From the NCBI RefSeq assembly GCF_028476545.1, contig NW_026731616.1, forward strand, positions 215,001 through 279,000: a DNA stretch of 64,000 nt. Reading direction: 5' to 3'. The stretch comes from Physella acuta (lineage: Eukaryota > Mollusca > Gastropoda > Physidae). The position numbers and the translations under genes were made by a program. Positions 1 to 10,700 of the stretch are shown here, one piece after another; positions within the stretch are counted from its first letter, which is position 1; every line of letters begins with the position of its first letter. Under the pieces are notes generated by a model. That model was not told the DNA's origin. It saw nothing but the letters and a program-made list of their open reading frames with translations, and searched no databases.

Positions 1-530
1 CTGGTCGCTCAAGATTTTTAGTCCGTGTATTTATAAACACTTTTTTAAAAACCACGTTTTTAATGTGTAGCAACGGACTAAAAAGGAGAAAATAAAATAC
101 TTAAAAAAAACTTTTTAATAATAATCATTAAAAAAGTTTTAAAAAACCCACGTTTTCTGATTGAACTAAAAAGTAGAAAATAAATGCTATAGGCCCTACA
201 TCACAATAATGCAAGCGATCACTCTACTATAAGCGATGAAAAACGTGGGGCGCCGAAGTAAAAGTTATATTACTATTGATTAGATAATACTATTGACTTT
301 TATTAGGGAGCTTGTAGAGAGTCAACAGTATTAGAAACTGTAAGAAAATCACGGCGCCCCACGTTTTTGCTCGCTTATAGTAGAGTGATCGCTTGCATTA
401 TTGTGATGTAGGGCCTATAGCATTTATTTTCTACTTTTTAGTTCAATCAGAAAACGTGGGTTTTTTAAAACTTTTTTAATGATTATTATTTTCTACTTTT
501 TAGTCTTTGTCTGTTTGTTTGCATTAAAAT
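1..530. repeat. Foldback repeat, copy 1 (arms 121-254 and 353-488)
   Basis: Arms of about 135 bases are near-perfect reverse complements around a ~98-base loop (255-352). Both arms contain the motifs GGACTAAAAAGTAGAAAATAA-like (arm ends) and ACGTGGG. Bases 1-120 repeat the same outer motifs (CCACGTTTTT, ACTAAAAAGGAGAAAATA), so the element probably begins left of the window. The same motifs recur at 1090, 16190 and 17310. No coding capacity seen; a non-autonomous foldback-type element is the simplest reading. Confidence 0.75.
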
Positions 531-573
531 CTTGCTATCGATTTTATCTTTTCACTTTTTTTGGGTAAACGAA

Positions 574-650
574 GACAACTCGTAAAAAGACAACTCGTAA
601 AAAGACAACTCGTAAAAAGACAACTCGTAAAAAGACAACTCGTAAAAAAC
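574..650. repeat. Short tandem repeat, 15-bp unit
   Basis: About five direct copies of GACAACTCGTAAAAA. No gene is seen in it. Confidence 0.9.
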
Positions 651-679
651 ACGTTGTTTGAATACGTTACTGACTAGAA

Positions 680-749
680 CACATAGATTTGAACCCGCGT
701 CGAGTGGGATAGCAATCGTGTGCCCAACCACTCGACCATATCGTCTCCC
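680..749 (-). repeat. tRNA-like sequence (probable SINE head or tRNA pseudogene)
   Basis: The minus strand has an A-box-like TGGTCGAGTGG (728-738) and a B-box-like GGGTTCAAATC (686-696) about 32 bases apart, as in a tRNA with a long variable arm. It resembles a serine/leucine-type tRNA but the acceptor ends do not pair. The 750-1089 stretch to its right holds nothing I recognise. Confidence 0.5.
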
Positions 750-1089
750 CCAAACTGGCCTACCTCCTGTAAGTTTAAACTCGGTTCAAGCTAAATTCTC
801 TGCCCCTAAGCCTGTGGCGACATGTGATCGTTCGCTTCACTGCGCGCGAGGTACGCGTCGCTGGTTTTTTTTCTAATGGCTAGCAGAGGAGAATTATATA
901 TATAGATTATATAGCGGTCTAAAATGCTCAATAAAATGTTTCCATTGATCAATTTAGTAATAATAACAATTGAATATTCAATGGTCATCCAAAAGAAAGC
1001 TTCCCTGAAAATTTCAGCGCGCTAGCTAACTGGGAAGTGCCAGAAATTTCGATCGCAAGATTTGATTGGAAAGACAAACAAACACACAA

Positions 1090-1330
1090 ACAGAGAAAGC
1101 AAGTTAAAGAAAACGTGGGAAAAAACCACGTTTTTCTTGTGGACTAAAAAGTAGAAAATAAACGTGAGTCGGGCAGATGGGTCGGGAAATTTGATGGTGA
1201 ACGTACCCACGTTTTTTGTCATCAAATGTATGAAAATTTATTTTTTACTTCTTAGTCCACAAGAAAAACGTGGTTTTTTAAAAAGTTTTTTTAAGTATTT
1301 TATTAAAGAATGAGCGAAAAATAAAATAAT
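1090..1330. repeat. Foldback repeat, copy 2
   Basis: Shares with the copy at 16190 the arm motif CCACGTTTTTCTTG...GGACTAAAAAGTAGAAAATA and the same loop (TCGGGCAGATGGGTCGGGAA). Arms run about 1105-1160 and 1205-1310. One arm has lost or gained the inner segment present in the 16-kb copy. Confidence 0.7.
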
Positions 1331-1346
1331 CATAAACAAAATTAAC

Positions 1347-1583
1347 ATAGGAAAGCGTGGTCGGGTAGGCGTGCACTAGAATGCTAACCTTGAAAGTCCT
1401 GTGTTCAGACCTCGGGGATATGAGAATTTTTAACTGGGAACAGCAACCCATCTAGGAGAGATAACTCCAAAATCAAACAACTGCTGCCTTGCAACTTGTT
1501 CTTGGTTTGAAAAAGTTATATTGTGGTGATGTAATGTGTATGAAAGGTGTATACCAATATGTGAGGGTGCCAGGAATCTCGTA
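1347..1583 (+). mobile_element. tRNA-derived SINE, interrupted by a hAT MITE
   Basis: tRNA-like start (GCGTGGTCGGGTAGGCG, then GTGTTCAGACCTCGG as a weak B box), followed by a body with AACAGCAACCCATCTAGGAG typical of this SINE class. The body is cut by the MITE at 1584-1741 and resumes at about 1742. Confidence 0.45.
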
Positions 1584-1741
1584 CAGAGTTTCTTCCAGAA
1601 ACAGAATTTCCGGGAGGGGGGGGGAAGGGGGGCGGACGGCGGACACTGTTAAAAGTATATTTTTATTTATAAATTCCATTTCTTTCGGGGGGGGGGGGGG
1701 GCGGTAGACTCTATTCAAATAGATGCCTGGACGAAACACTG
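1584..1741. mobile_element. hAT MITE (G-tract family), copy A
   Basis: Terminal repeats CAGAGTTTCTTCCAG at the left and GAAACACTG at the right, flanked by a perfect 8-bp duplication ATCTCGTA (1576-1583 and 1742-1749), as made by hAT transposases. The 158-bp interior holds long G runs and the segment GGCGGACACTGTTAAAAGTA, shared with the 5458-5688 copy. No transposase is encoded. Confidence 0.85.
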
Positions 1742-1829
1742 ATCTCGTATGGAATACACCAACAACTCGGAAAAATAAAAGAGACTGTTGTACCTATGCC
1801 TAAACTCAGCTTTTACTGACTCGTTGGAA

Positions 1830-2266
1830 CTTGAGATTTGTGGGCTAGTAGTCAAACGCTCTACCATTTGACCACGCCGTACCGTTCACTCACCTTTAGG
1901 TAAGCCATTTATTAACGACAAAACAAGAAATACATGTTAAAAAAAACAAACAACATAGAGCTATGCTATGCTAATCATTATTATTGCTGTTTGTTTATGT
2001 GTCTGTCGTGCAGTTAAACGAGCTACCATTCGACCACACCGTCACATTCAACACACATTTAGGAAAGTCATTTTATTAACGACAAAACAAGACACAAATG
2101 TAAATAACAAATGCGCATAGACGTGTGTTATGATACTCTTGTATTGCAGTTTGATAATACAACTGTCGTATAGCTAGCAGCCAAACGGTCTACCATTCGA
2201 CACCCCCGTCCAATTCAGAAACCTTTAAGGGAAGCCATTTTATCAACGAAAAACACAAGACACTAA

Positions 2267-2303
<37 letters not shown>

Positions 2304-2615
2304 AAAAAAAAAAGTTTATGTGTTTGCTGTACAGCTAGCAGTTAAACTTTCTACCAATCGAATACGACATCCCGTTCACAAACCTTTAGGAAAGCCATTT
2401 TATCAACGACAAACTATATAAACAACAAACAAGCATAGACGTGTGTTATGATGCTCTTTTATTGCTGTTTATTTATGTGTCTGCTGTACAGCTTGCTGTT
2501 AAACTTTCTACATTTTGAACACACCATCCCGTTTACAAACCTTTAGGAAAGCCATTTTATCAACGAAAAACTATATAAACAACAAACAAGCATAGACATG
2601 TGTTATGATACTCTT
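1830..2615. repeat. Tandem repeat of ~160-190 bp downstream of the first cysteine-rich gene
   Basis: Four to five diverged units share CCTTTAGGAAAGCCATTTTATCAACG, TGTTATGATACTCTTTTATTGCTG and a reverse tRNA-like head (GGTAGA...GTTTGACTGCTAGC on the minus strand). One unit is interrupted by poly-A (2268-2312). The last unit runs into the polyadenylation region of the gene ending at 2630, so the array seems to have grown from the gene's 3' flank plus a SINE fragment. Confidence 0.7.
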
Positions 2616-2629
2616 TTATTGCTGTTTAT

Positions 2630-5600
2630 TTATGCCTTACAGCTGGATGTGACGTCAGTGGTGCCGACAAACCAATTAGCATGACAACCACCACAGTAGT
2701 TGGAACTGCAAGATTAAAAGAAGGTTAATTAGTCAGAAAACAATAAATTGTCGTTTTAAAATAAAATCAAATTTAATTACAAGTCTACTCTACGTGTATG
2801 TAGTTAAAATAGTAGTCTCGAAAATGTAGTTAAAACTGTATTTGACATAAAATAATAAACAGTGTTTTCAAATATTTCAAAATGTTCATTTTCGTATAAA
2901 GTTGTTCAACTGTTACTATGGCAACCGATTTCCTTTAGCCTGCTATATATAAACATGGGTAGAGAGGTCGATTATTATAACTCGCCAATTGTTGTCATAT
3001 TCGAGGTTCAATTCCCAATGAAGAACTATAACTTATTCAGCTCTAAAGTGTACCTAACATAAATTGGTCTGGGGGTAGGGCGTATTTGGACAAGTAATTC
3101 ACACCCGGGGGTAGGGCAAACAGGCGTTTTGGACAAGGCAATGTCATATAGATGCCGAAATGTCAGAAACGTATTAAATCTACTGCAACTGCCTCAATGA
3201 GTCATCTAATCTGTAAAGATGGTAATCTTTCTTCAACTTGTCTATTCAGTATGTCTTTTAAAAAACTCTATGTTTGTCATATTATATGAACTTGATGGCG
3301 ATCGTAAATTTTGAAACTAAAAAGACATACAATATTGCATATATTATGAGCAGTAATTAATTGCTTGTGTTAATTAGAGTAATGAATTGTGTTAATTAGA
3401 GTAATGAATTGTGTTAATTAGAATAATTAATTGTGTTAATTAGAGTATTGAATTGTGTTAATTAGAGTAATGAATTGTGTTAATTAGAGTAATGAATTGT
3501 GTTAATTAGAGTAATGAATTGTGTTAATTAGAGTAATGAATTATGTTAATTAGAGTAATGAATTGTGTTAATTAGAGTAATGAATTGTGTTAATTAGAGT
3601 AATGAATTGTGTTAATTATAGTAATGCATTGTGTTAATTGGAGTAATGAATTGTGTTAATTAGAGTAATGAATTGTGTTAATTAGAGTAATGAATTGTGT
3701 TAATTAGAGTAATGAATTGTGTTAATTAAAGTAATGAATTGTGTTAATTAAAGTAATGAATTGTGTTAATTAGAGTAATGAATTGTGTTAATTAGAGTAA
3801 TGAATTGTGTTAATTAGAGTAATGAATTGTGTTGATTAGAGTAATGAATTGTGTTAATTAGAGTAATGAATTGTATTAATTAGAGTAATGAATTGTGTTA
3901 ATTTGATTAATGAATTGTGTTAATTAGAGTAGTGAATTGTGTTAATTAGAGTAATGAATTGTGTTAATTAGAGTGATGAATTGTGTTAATTAGAGTAATG
4001 AATTGTGTTAATTAGATTAATGAATTGTGTTAATTAGAGTAATGAATTGTGTTAATTAGAGTAATGAATTGTGTTAATTAGAGTAATGAATTGTATTAAT
4101 TAGAGTAATGAATTGTGTTAATTAGAGTAATGAATTTTGTTAATTAGAGTAATGAATTTTGTTAATTAGAGTAATGAATTTTGTTAATTAGAGTAATGAA
4201 TTGTGTTAATTAGAGTAATGAATTGTGTTAATTAGAGTAATTGATTGTGTTAATTAGAGTAATTAATTGTTACATACTGGCAAACGGCACCGGCCACGTT
4301 GCAGGAGGAGACACCACAAGGGTCAACGAAACAGTAGACCATGTTGGCACAGATAGCCCGTGGCATTCCTGGAAGATAGATGTCATAATAGGTTGTGTGA
4401 GTGTGGGGGTGGGGGAGGGGTGTGTGTGTGTATGGTGGGGGGTAAAGGTGTGAGGGGTCAAGGAAACAGTAGACCATGTTGGCACAGATAGCCCGTGGAA
4501 TTCCTGGAAGATAGGAACATTGAGGATTGGTTATTTATAGATTGTGTGTGAGTGTTGAGGTGGGGGAGGGGTGTGTGGGGGGGGATAAAGGTGTGAGGGG
4601 TCAACGAAGCAGTAGACCATGTTGGCACAGATAGCCCGTGGCATTCCTGGAAGATAGATGTCATAATAGGTTGTGTGAGTGTGGGGGTAAAGGTGTGAGG
4701 GGTAAACGAAGCAGTAGACCATGTTGGTACAGATTCCCGTGGCATTCCTGGAAGACAGAAACATGGAGAATTGGTTATTAATTGGTTGTATGTATGGGGT
4801 GTGTGTGTGGGGTGGGTGGGGGTGGGAGTGTGGGGGGGGGGGGTTAACAGTGTGCATGTATGGGGAGCAGGGGGTAAAGGTGTTTTTGGGAAAATGTGTC
4901 TGTGTGGGGAGGGGGTTTAAAAGTGTATGTGGGGAGAAAAATTGTGTGTGTAGGGATACACATGTTTGTGTGGTAGAGGGAAGGGGTAAAATGATTGTTT
5001 GTGTATGTGTGGGGGGGGGGGGGGGGGGGGGAAGCGCGTAAAAGTGTGAATGGGAGAGAAGGCTAAAATTTTAATGCGGGGGTGATGGGGCTTAAAATTG
5101 TGTGTATGGGGGGGGGGGGGTTGTAGTCTCATATTGGAAAGTAAAATAAAATTATGGAAGATTGCTTAATAGTTGGTTGTGGATAGCCAGTAATTTTGTC
5201 ACTTATTTAACCTGTGACTGGAACGAGGGGGTTTACATGTTTTTAGTGTATCTGCAAGCTTAAAATACAATAAGATTTACACAGATGGTACGTGGTGGCC
5301 TAGCGGTAGAGAGCTAGACTGCCAACCCTATAGTCTGGAGTTTGAATCCGGGTTCAAGTCTCTGAGTAGACTTAGCTTAGATGGGTACCTAACTCACGTT
5401 AGACACATCAAAGGCGGCTGGTTATAGTACTTACCCCACTATTCGTTATATGCCTAGCAGAGTTCTCTTCCAGGCATCTCTTCGGGGGGGGGGGGGCTTT
5501 GCCCCCCCGAAAAATTTTTACCGACCCCCGAACGAAATGAAAGTTATATAATTTATATAGGAAATATAATACTTTTAACAGTGTCCGCCCCCCCCCCCCC

Positions 5601-5938
5601 CGAAGAAAAGTTTACCGCCACCCCCCCCCCCCCCCCCGAAGATTTCAAGTGCCCCCCCCCGGAGAAAAAAAATCTGGAAGAAACACTGATGCCTAGACCA
5701 CTGAAACAGATGAACTCTACTTCATCTGTCCTATGTGTCTTTGGCACGTACATATGAGAAGATATAATAACGCGAAGAAGGCTTTTAATGTTTTATTAAA
5801 CAAAAATAAAACGTCTATAATCGAGGCAATTACAGCGCCTCTGACTTACAACATCTCAGACTAATAAAAGTTACCTTGTGCGTACTGTAATGATCCTAAA
5901 ATCACGAGAAAGGCGATTAAAAAAATAACGGCTTTCAT
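2630..5938 (-). CDS. Secreted eight-cysteine peptide, paralogue 1 (three exons)
   Basis: Exons on the minus strand: 5938-5875 (start and signal peptide), 4368-4278 and 2705-2630. Junctions are G|GTAACT, TCTTCCAG|G, CCA|GTATGT and TTGCAG|T; phases 1 and 2 join into one open frame of 76 residues. Residues 1-21 form a hydrophobic signal peptide (begins MKAVIFLIAF). The rest has eight cysteines spaced C-x5-C-x4-C-x4-C-x6-C-x4-C-x2-C-x14-C, including CFVDPC and NYCGGC. A TATA box lies 59 bases upstream of the ATG and AATAAA (2615-2620) 10 bases after the stop. The gene at 7750-11501 has the same exon lengths and cysteine spacing, which validates the model. Role unknown: NYCGGC-type motifs occur in short extracellular modules of invertebrates, so an inhibitor, defence or matrix peptide is possible. 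No transcript evidence was available. Confidence 0.85.
3361..4270. repeat. Minisatellite, 22-bp unit, in intron 2 of the first cysteine-rich gene
   Basis: About 40 direct copies of GAGTAATGAATTGTGTTAATTA with scattered substitutions. Read on the gene strand the array starts 8 bases inside intron 2, right behind the exon 2 donor at 4277. The 2706-3360 remainder of the intron holds nothing recognised. Confidence 0.95.
4440..4765 (-). repeat. Three extra copies of the 5' half of exon 2 with its splice acceptor
   Basis: Segments near 4458-4515, 4600-4667 and 4704-4758 repeat the acceptor (CTTCCAG|GAAT) and the first ~16 codons of exon 2 (PRAICANMVYCF), then break off into GT-rich DNA. They lie upstream of the true exon 2 in intron 1, so each offers an alternative 3' splice site but no matching donor or full cysteine set. 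Confidence 0.8.
4766..5130. repeat. G/T-rich low-complexity stretch in intron 1
   Basis: Imperfect GTGTGTGTGGGG-type repeats and poly-G runs (e.g. 5009-5031, 5108-5120). Long open frames here are compositional. No gene is seen. Confidence 0.85.
5286..5759 (+). mobile_element. tRNA-derived SINE, split by a hAT MITE
   Basis: Head with A box TGGCCTAGCGGTAGAG and B-box-like GAGTTTGAATCC, then the shared core GGGTACCTAACTC...AAAGGCGGCTGG, and after the inserted MITE the 3' core CACTGAAACAGATGAACTCTAC...CATCTGTCCTA. The same head and core occur intact at 16832-17078. Confidence 0.8.
5458..5688. mobile_element. hAT MITE (G-tract family), copy B, inside a SINE
   Basis: Ends CAGAGTTCTCTTCCAG and CTGGAAGAAACACTG are inverted repeats, with a perfect 8-bp duplication ATGCCTAG (5450-5457 and 5689-5696). 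The 231-bp interior is G/C-tract rich and shares the CTGTTAAAAGTAT-type segment (reverse orientation) with the 1584 copy. The split SINE reads continuously across the duplication. Confidence 0.9.
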
Positions 5939-5996
5939 TTTCGTCTCTGAATTCTAAATAGATATAATGTGAGAAAATTATAGTTCGACAAACGAT

Positions 5997-6004
5997 CTTA
6001 TATA
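5997..6004 (-). promoter_or_regulatory. TATA box of the first cysteine-rich gene
   Basis: TATATAAG on the minus strand, 59 bases before the start codon, leaving room for a short 5' leader. Position and sequence fit an RNA polymerase II core promoter. Confidence 0.6.
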
Positions 6005-6009
6005 TGGTT

Positions 6010-7140
6010 TTGTGTGGAGTAGGATTCTGATAAAGCGTGCAGTAGGTTTTAAAAGTGTAACTTTACCTTTAGATAGGCTATCGTCCATTTCTTATCTTAG
6101 ACACGCCGAAGACAGATTAGTCTAGTATATTTGAACATGTGTTGGTCTTAGTAGTTTTAGCCGTGAGTGATTTAAGATACAATACGATAAGGTAGTCAAT
6201 GGCGAACATAGCAAGACACTGAATACTGTTAAAAAGTTTTACATTTTTTTTTAGTTTTATTAAATAAGACTAAATTATCACACACACACACATACACACA
6301 CACAAACACACACACACACACACATAGTATTTTCCCACAGACACCTTTACCCAACCCCCCACCACACCCTACACACACATATAAATATAAGTATGTGTGT
6401 GTGTAGCTGTGTCTGTGTGTGTCTGTGTGTCTGTGTATCTATGGCTATGTGTCAACTGCTATCAGGTCAATGGGGATGGGCTGTTGAGCTGTTATGTTAA
6501 ACTAAAATTGTCTGTCTGTGTATTCGAAATGTTCTGTTTTAGTTCGATATTGCGAATTTACACATTTTTAAATAGTATTTCCATACAAGACACCATTTTG
6601 TTCTGTATAGCTTGACAAAAAATCAGTTTTAAACGTGTCGTTTACCAACGCCAGTAACGTAAGTTATTATCTGTACCACTTTATTAAATACTAAGTTGTC
6701 GGGGCTATGACTTTATTGATTTAACTCCTAGTGACCAGACCTGATGGATTAAGTGGGAGGTTTAGCTTGTGGATTATCAGGATCTCGAGTTCAAATCCCC
6801 AACATTACCAGACTAGATTACGAAGGTATTAGTTGTATCATCCGGGTCTATAGTGAGAGTCTGACGTAAGAACTGACTTGTGTTTATTAGCAGAGGCGAT
6901 ATAAACCAACGATTCTTTATTCTTCGTTCCTAATTGTAATTTTGGACGTGATTTCCTACTCCATAATAAAATTTTACATGTCTTTTTGTTATGCGCTATA
7001 TGGTGCCGTTGACAATTATTTCAAGTTGCTTTTTTTTTCATAGCCTTTGTCCACCCAAGAACTAAACAGCAGTTGTTTTATTTCGGACTTTTCTCTCCTA
7101 GATGAATAGCTGTACCCAGCCATTGAGACGCATCTACTGG
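6010..7140. other. Intergenic stretch with CA/TG microsatellites and a weak SINE-like head
   Basis: Holds (CA)n at about 6278-6325, CT/TG-rich tracts to 6440, and a tRNA-like segment near 6716-6800 with a B-box-like GAGTTCAAATCCCC. No coding region supported. Confidence 0.5.
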
Positions 7141-7147
7141 ATGCAAG

Positions 7148-7537
7148 ACTTTAGCACCCATGAGCTTTAGCACCCATGAGCTTTTGCACCCATGAGCTTT
7201 AGCACCCATGAGCTTTTGCACCCATGAGCTTTAGAACCCATGAGCTTTTGCACCCATGAGCTTTAGCACCCATGAGCTTTAGCACCCATGAGCTTTAGCA
7301 CCCATGAGCTTTTGCACCCATGAGCTTTAGCACCCATGAGCTTTGGCACCCATGAGCTTTAGAACTCATGGGCTTTTGCACCCATGAGCTTTTGCACCCA
7401 TGAGCTTTTGCACCCATGAGCTTTAGCACTCATGGGCTTTTGCACCCATGAGCTTTAGCACCCATGAGCTTTAGCACACATGAGCTTTAGCACCCATGAG
7501 CTTTAGCACCCATGAGCTTTAGCACCCATGAGCTTTA
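7148..7537. repeat. Minisatellite, ~18-bp unit
   Basis: About 21 copies of GCACCCATGAGCTTTA with TTTT/TTTA variants, in the 3' flank of the second cysteine-rich gene. Confidence 0.95.
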
Positions 7538-7749
7538 CCGATCCCACCACGCCTATTACCAAACCACAGCTTTAGGTGATTCGTAACATTTTATCAACTA
7601 AATATCTTCAATGGTTTTAGTTTTATACGCGCAACTTCAACATGCCCCCCCCCCCCACCTTATCCCACAAGAACACACAAACACACACGTATGTAAAATA
7701 AAACCATAAGTCATTAGCGTGGAGCAGTTCTCTTTATTGACATCTACTT

Positions 7750-10700
7750 TTAAGCTGTAGCTTTACAACTCTGTGTGACGTCAGTAGATCCCACATACCA
7801 GTTGGCGTTGCACCCACCGCAGTAGTTGGACCTGAAACATATAACAACATAATCTTGTGTGTCAGAAAATTCAGGTTGTTTAAATTAATTAAACACAATT
7901 TTCGAAAAAGAGAAGTTATTTTTGCATAACTATACTCCCGTGTAACAGAGAAAACTATGAGTTATTTATTTGATTTATTGTTTCGTTAAAATAACCAGTC
8001 TACTAATGTAGTTTGAAATAAATGTTTATATTCATAGATTTTAAATTTACAAATTTTAATCGAAGTTGTCGTTTTATAAACAGCCACTTCAACATAATTT
8101 ATTCAAGAGAGCTAAAATTTAAACCATCCTTACTACTATTAAAAAAAAACAATTTTTATCTGTAGTTTATTTTTTTTTTTTGAGAAAATATATTTTTCTT
8201 TTTAATACTTTTACTTATGCATTAGTAAGGGAATTTACAGTTTTTACAATATGCATCGTAAATTAATAGTTTACTAGCATATCTGCGTGCATTATTTTGT
8301 ATTGCAGAAATTGAACATTCAAAGGCTTAAATTAAATCGTTTATGGTCAATATTAATGTCTTATTCTTTGTTTTCACACTGGTATAGTCTGCTTTTTTTT
8401 GGTCTAATTTTAATTTTTAAAGAAGACAACTAAAAGAAAAACTAAAATATTTCTAATGCGTTTTTTTGTCCGTGTGTGTAGAATTCGTTAACTTATTTTC
8501 CAATTCAATTCAAATAAACCCTTTTAGTAAAAAAAATGCAAAAAAAAAAATGCTAAGGACAATCAAGGGTGGAAGAAATGTGACACAAATTGTGTTAGTT
8601 CCGACGGTAATTCCCTGTCAGTACAACACTAATTGGTTGCCCAGACTAAAACCTGGATTAGGGGGCGGTATCTGAATTTGGTTACGGGGTCTAAATACGG
8701 TTACTGGCCTTGAATTTGGTTACGGGGTCTAAATACGGTTACTGGCCTTGAATTTGGCTACAACCTTGAGTTATCCTCAACGTGTTTAAGCAGGGGAAAA
8801 ACGAAAAAAAAAACAAAAAAAAAGCAAAAAAAAACAAGGGCACTGGAAATAAAATCTTTTCTTTAAAAACTTAATAAAAAATTATTTAAAAGATGACCCT
8901 TTAGTGAGTTAGAGCGTAAGGAATTGCTAGGAAGCGCTGTCTTTAACATTTAATTGACACCATGGGCCATAACTGGTGTTTTACTGAACTGGTCTATTTT
9001 TTATATTTTACTGAAGTTATCACTCTACTGCTAGGCCACGACGTCCCATATGATGTGTTAATATAACAAAAGCATTTACGCAACAAATCTAACGACTTAC
9101 ATGCTGATTATGACACACATAGTTACGTCACAAAACTAACGACTTACATTTGATTATAACACACATAGTTAAGTCACAAAGCTAACGACCTACATGCTGA
9201 CTATGACCCACATAGTTACGTCACAAAGCTAACGACTTACATTTGACAATGACACTTCTAGTAACGTCACAAAGCTAACGACTTACATTTGACAATGACA
9301 CTTCTAGTAACGGCACAAAGCTAACGACTTACATGAAGACAATTACACACATAGTTATGTTACAAAGCTAACGACCTACATTTGACTATGACCCACATAG
9401 TTACGTCACAAAGATAACGACTTACATGCTATGACCCACATAGTTACGTCACAAAGCTAACGACCTACATTTGACTATGACCCACATAGTTACGTCACAA
9501 AGCTAACGACTTACATGCTATGACCCACATAGTTACGTCACAAAGCTAACGACCTACATTTGACTATGACCCACATAGTTACGTCACAAAGCTAACGACT
9601 TACATGCTATGACCCACATAGTTACGTCACAAAGCTAACGACCTACATTTGACTATGACCCACATAGTTACGTCACAAAGCTAACGACTTACATGCACAC
9701 TATGACACACATAGTTACATCACAAAGCTAACGACTTACATACTATGACCCACATAGTTACGTCACAAAGCTAACGACTTACATTTGACTATGACACACA
9801 TAGTTACGTCACAAAGCTAACGACTTACATACATACTATGACCCACATAGTTACGTCACAAAGCTAACGATTTACATTTGACTATGACACACATAGTTAC
9901 GTCACAAAGCTAACGACTTACATGCAGACTATGACCCACATAGTTACGTCACAAAGCTAACGACTTACATGCTATGACACACATAATTACGTCACAAAGC
10001 TAACGACTTACATGAAGACAATTACACACATTGTTACGTCACAAAGCTAACGACTTACATGCAGACTATGACCCACATAGTTACGTCACAAAGCTAACGA
10101 CTTACATGCAGACTATGACCCACATAGTTACGTCACAAAGCTAACGACTTACATGCTATGACACACATAATTACGTCACAAAGCTAACGACTTACATGAA
10201 GACAATTACACACATTGTTACGTCACAAAGCTAACGACTTACATGCTAAGACCCACATAGTTACGTCACAAAGCTAACGACTTACATGCAGACTATGACC
10301 CACATAGTTACGTCACAAAGCTAACGACTTACATGCTATGACACACATAATTACGTCACAAAGCTAACGACTTACATGAAGACAATTACACACATTGTTA
10401 CGTCACAAAGCTAACGACTTACATGCTAAGACCCACATAGTTACGTCACAAAGCTAACGACTTACATGAAGACAATTACACACATTGTTACGTCACAAAG
10501 CTAACGACTTACATGAAGACAATTACACACATTGTTACGTCACAAAGCTAACGACTTACATGCAGACGGCCCCTTCCACAGAGCAGGATGACACACGGCA
10601 AGGGTCAACAAAACAGTTGACAATGTTGCCACACAGCGCCCTGGGGAGACCTAGCAACCGGAAACAAACATCACATAGGTCAAAGGTCGGTGTAAAATAA

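Noticed and set aside
4241-5132. Several open frames of 70-108 codons on both strands
   Set aside because: They arise from GT/GGGG low complexity and from partial copies of exon 2; only the 4278-4368 exon is supported by splice signals and a paralogue.
574-10560. CRISPR-like regular arrays
   Set aside because: The arrays are head-to-tail tandem repeats without unique spacers, in a eukaryotic genome with introns.
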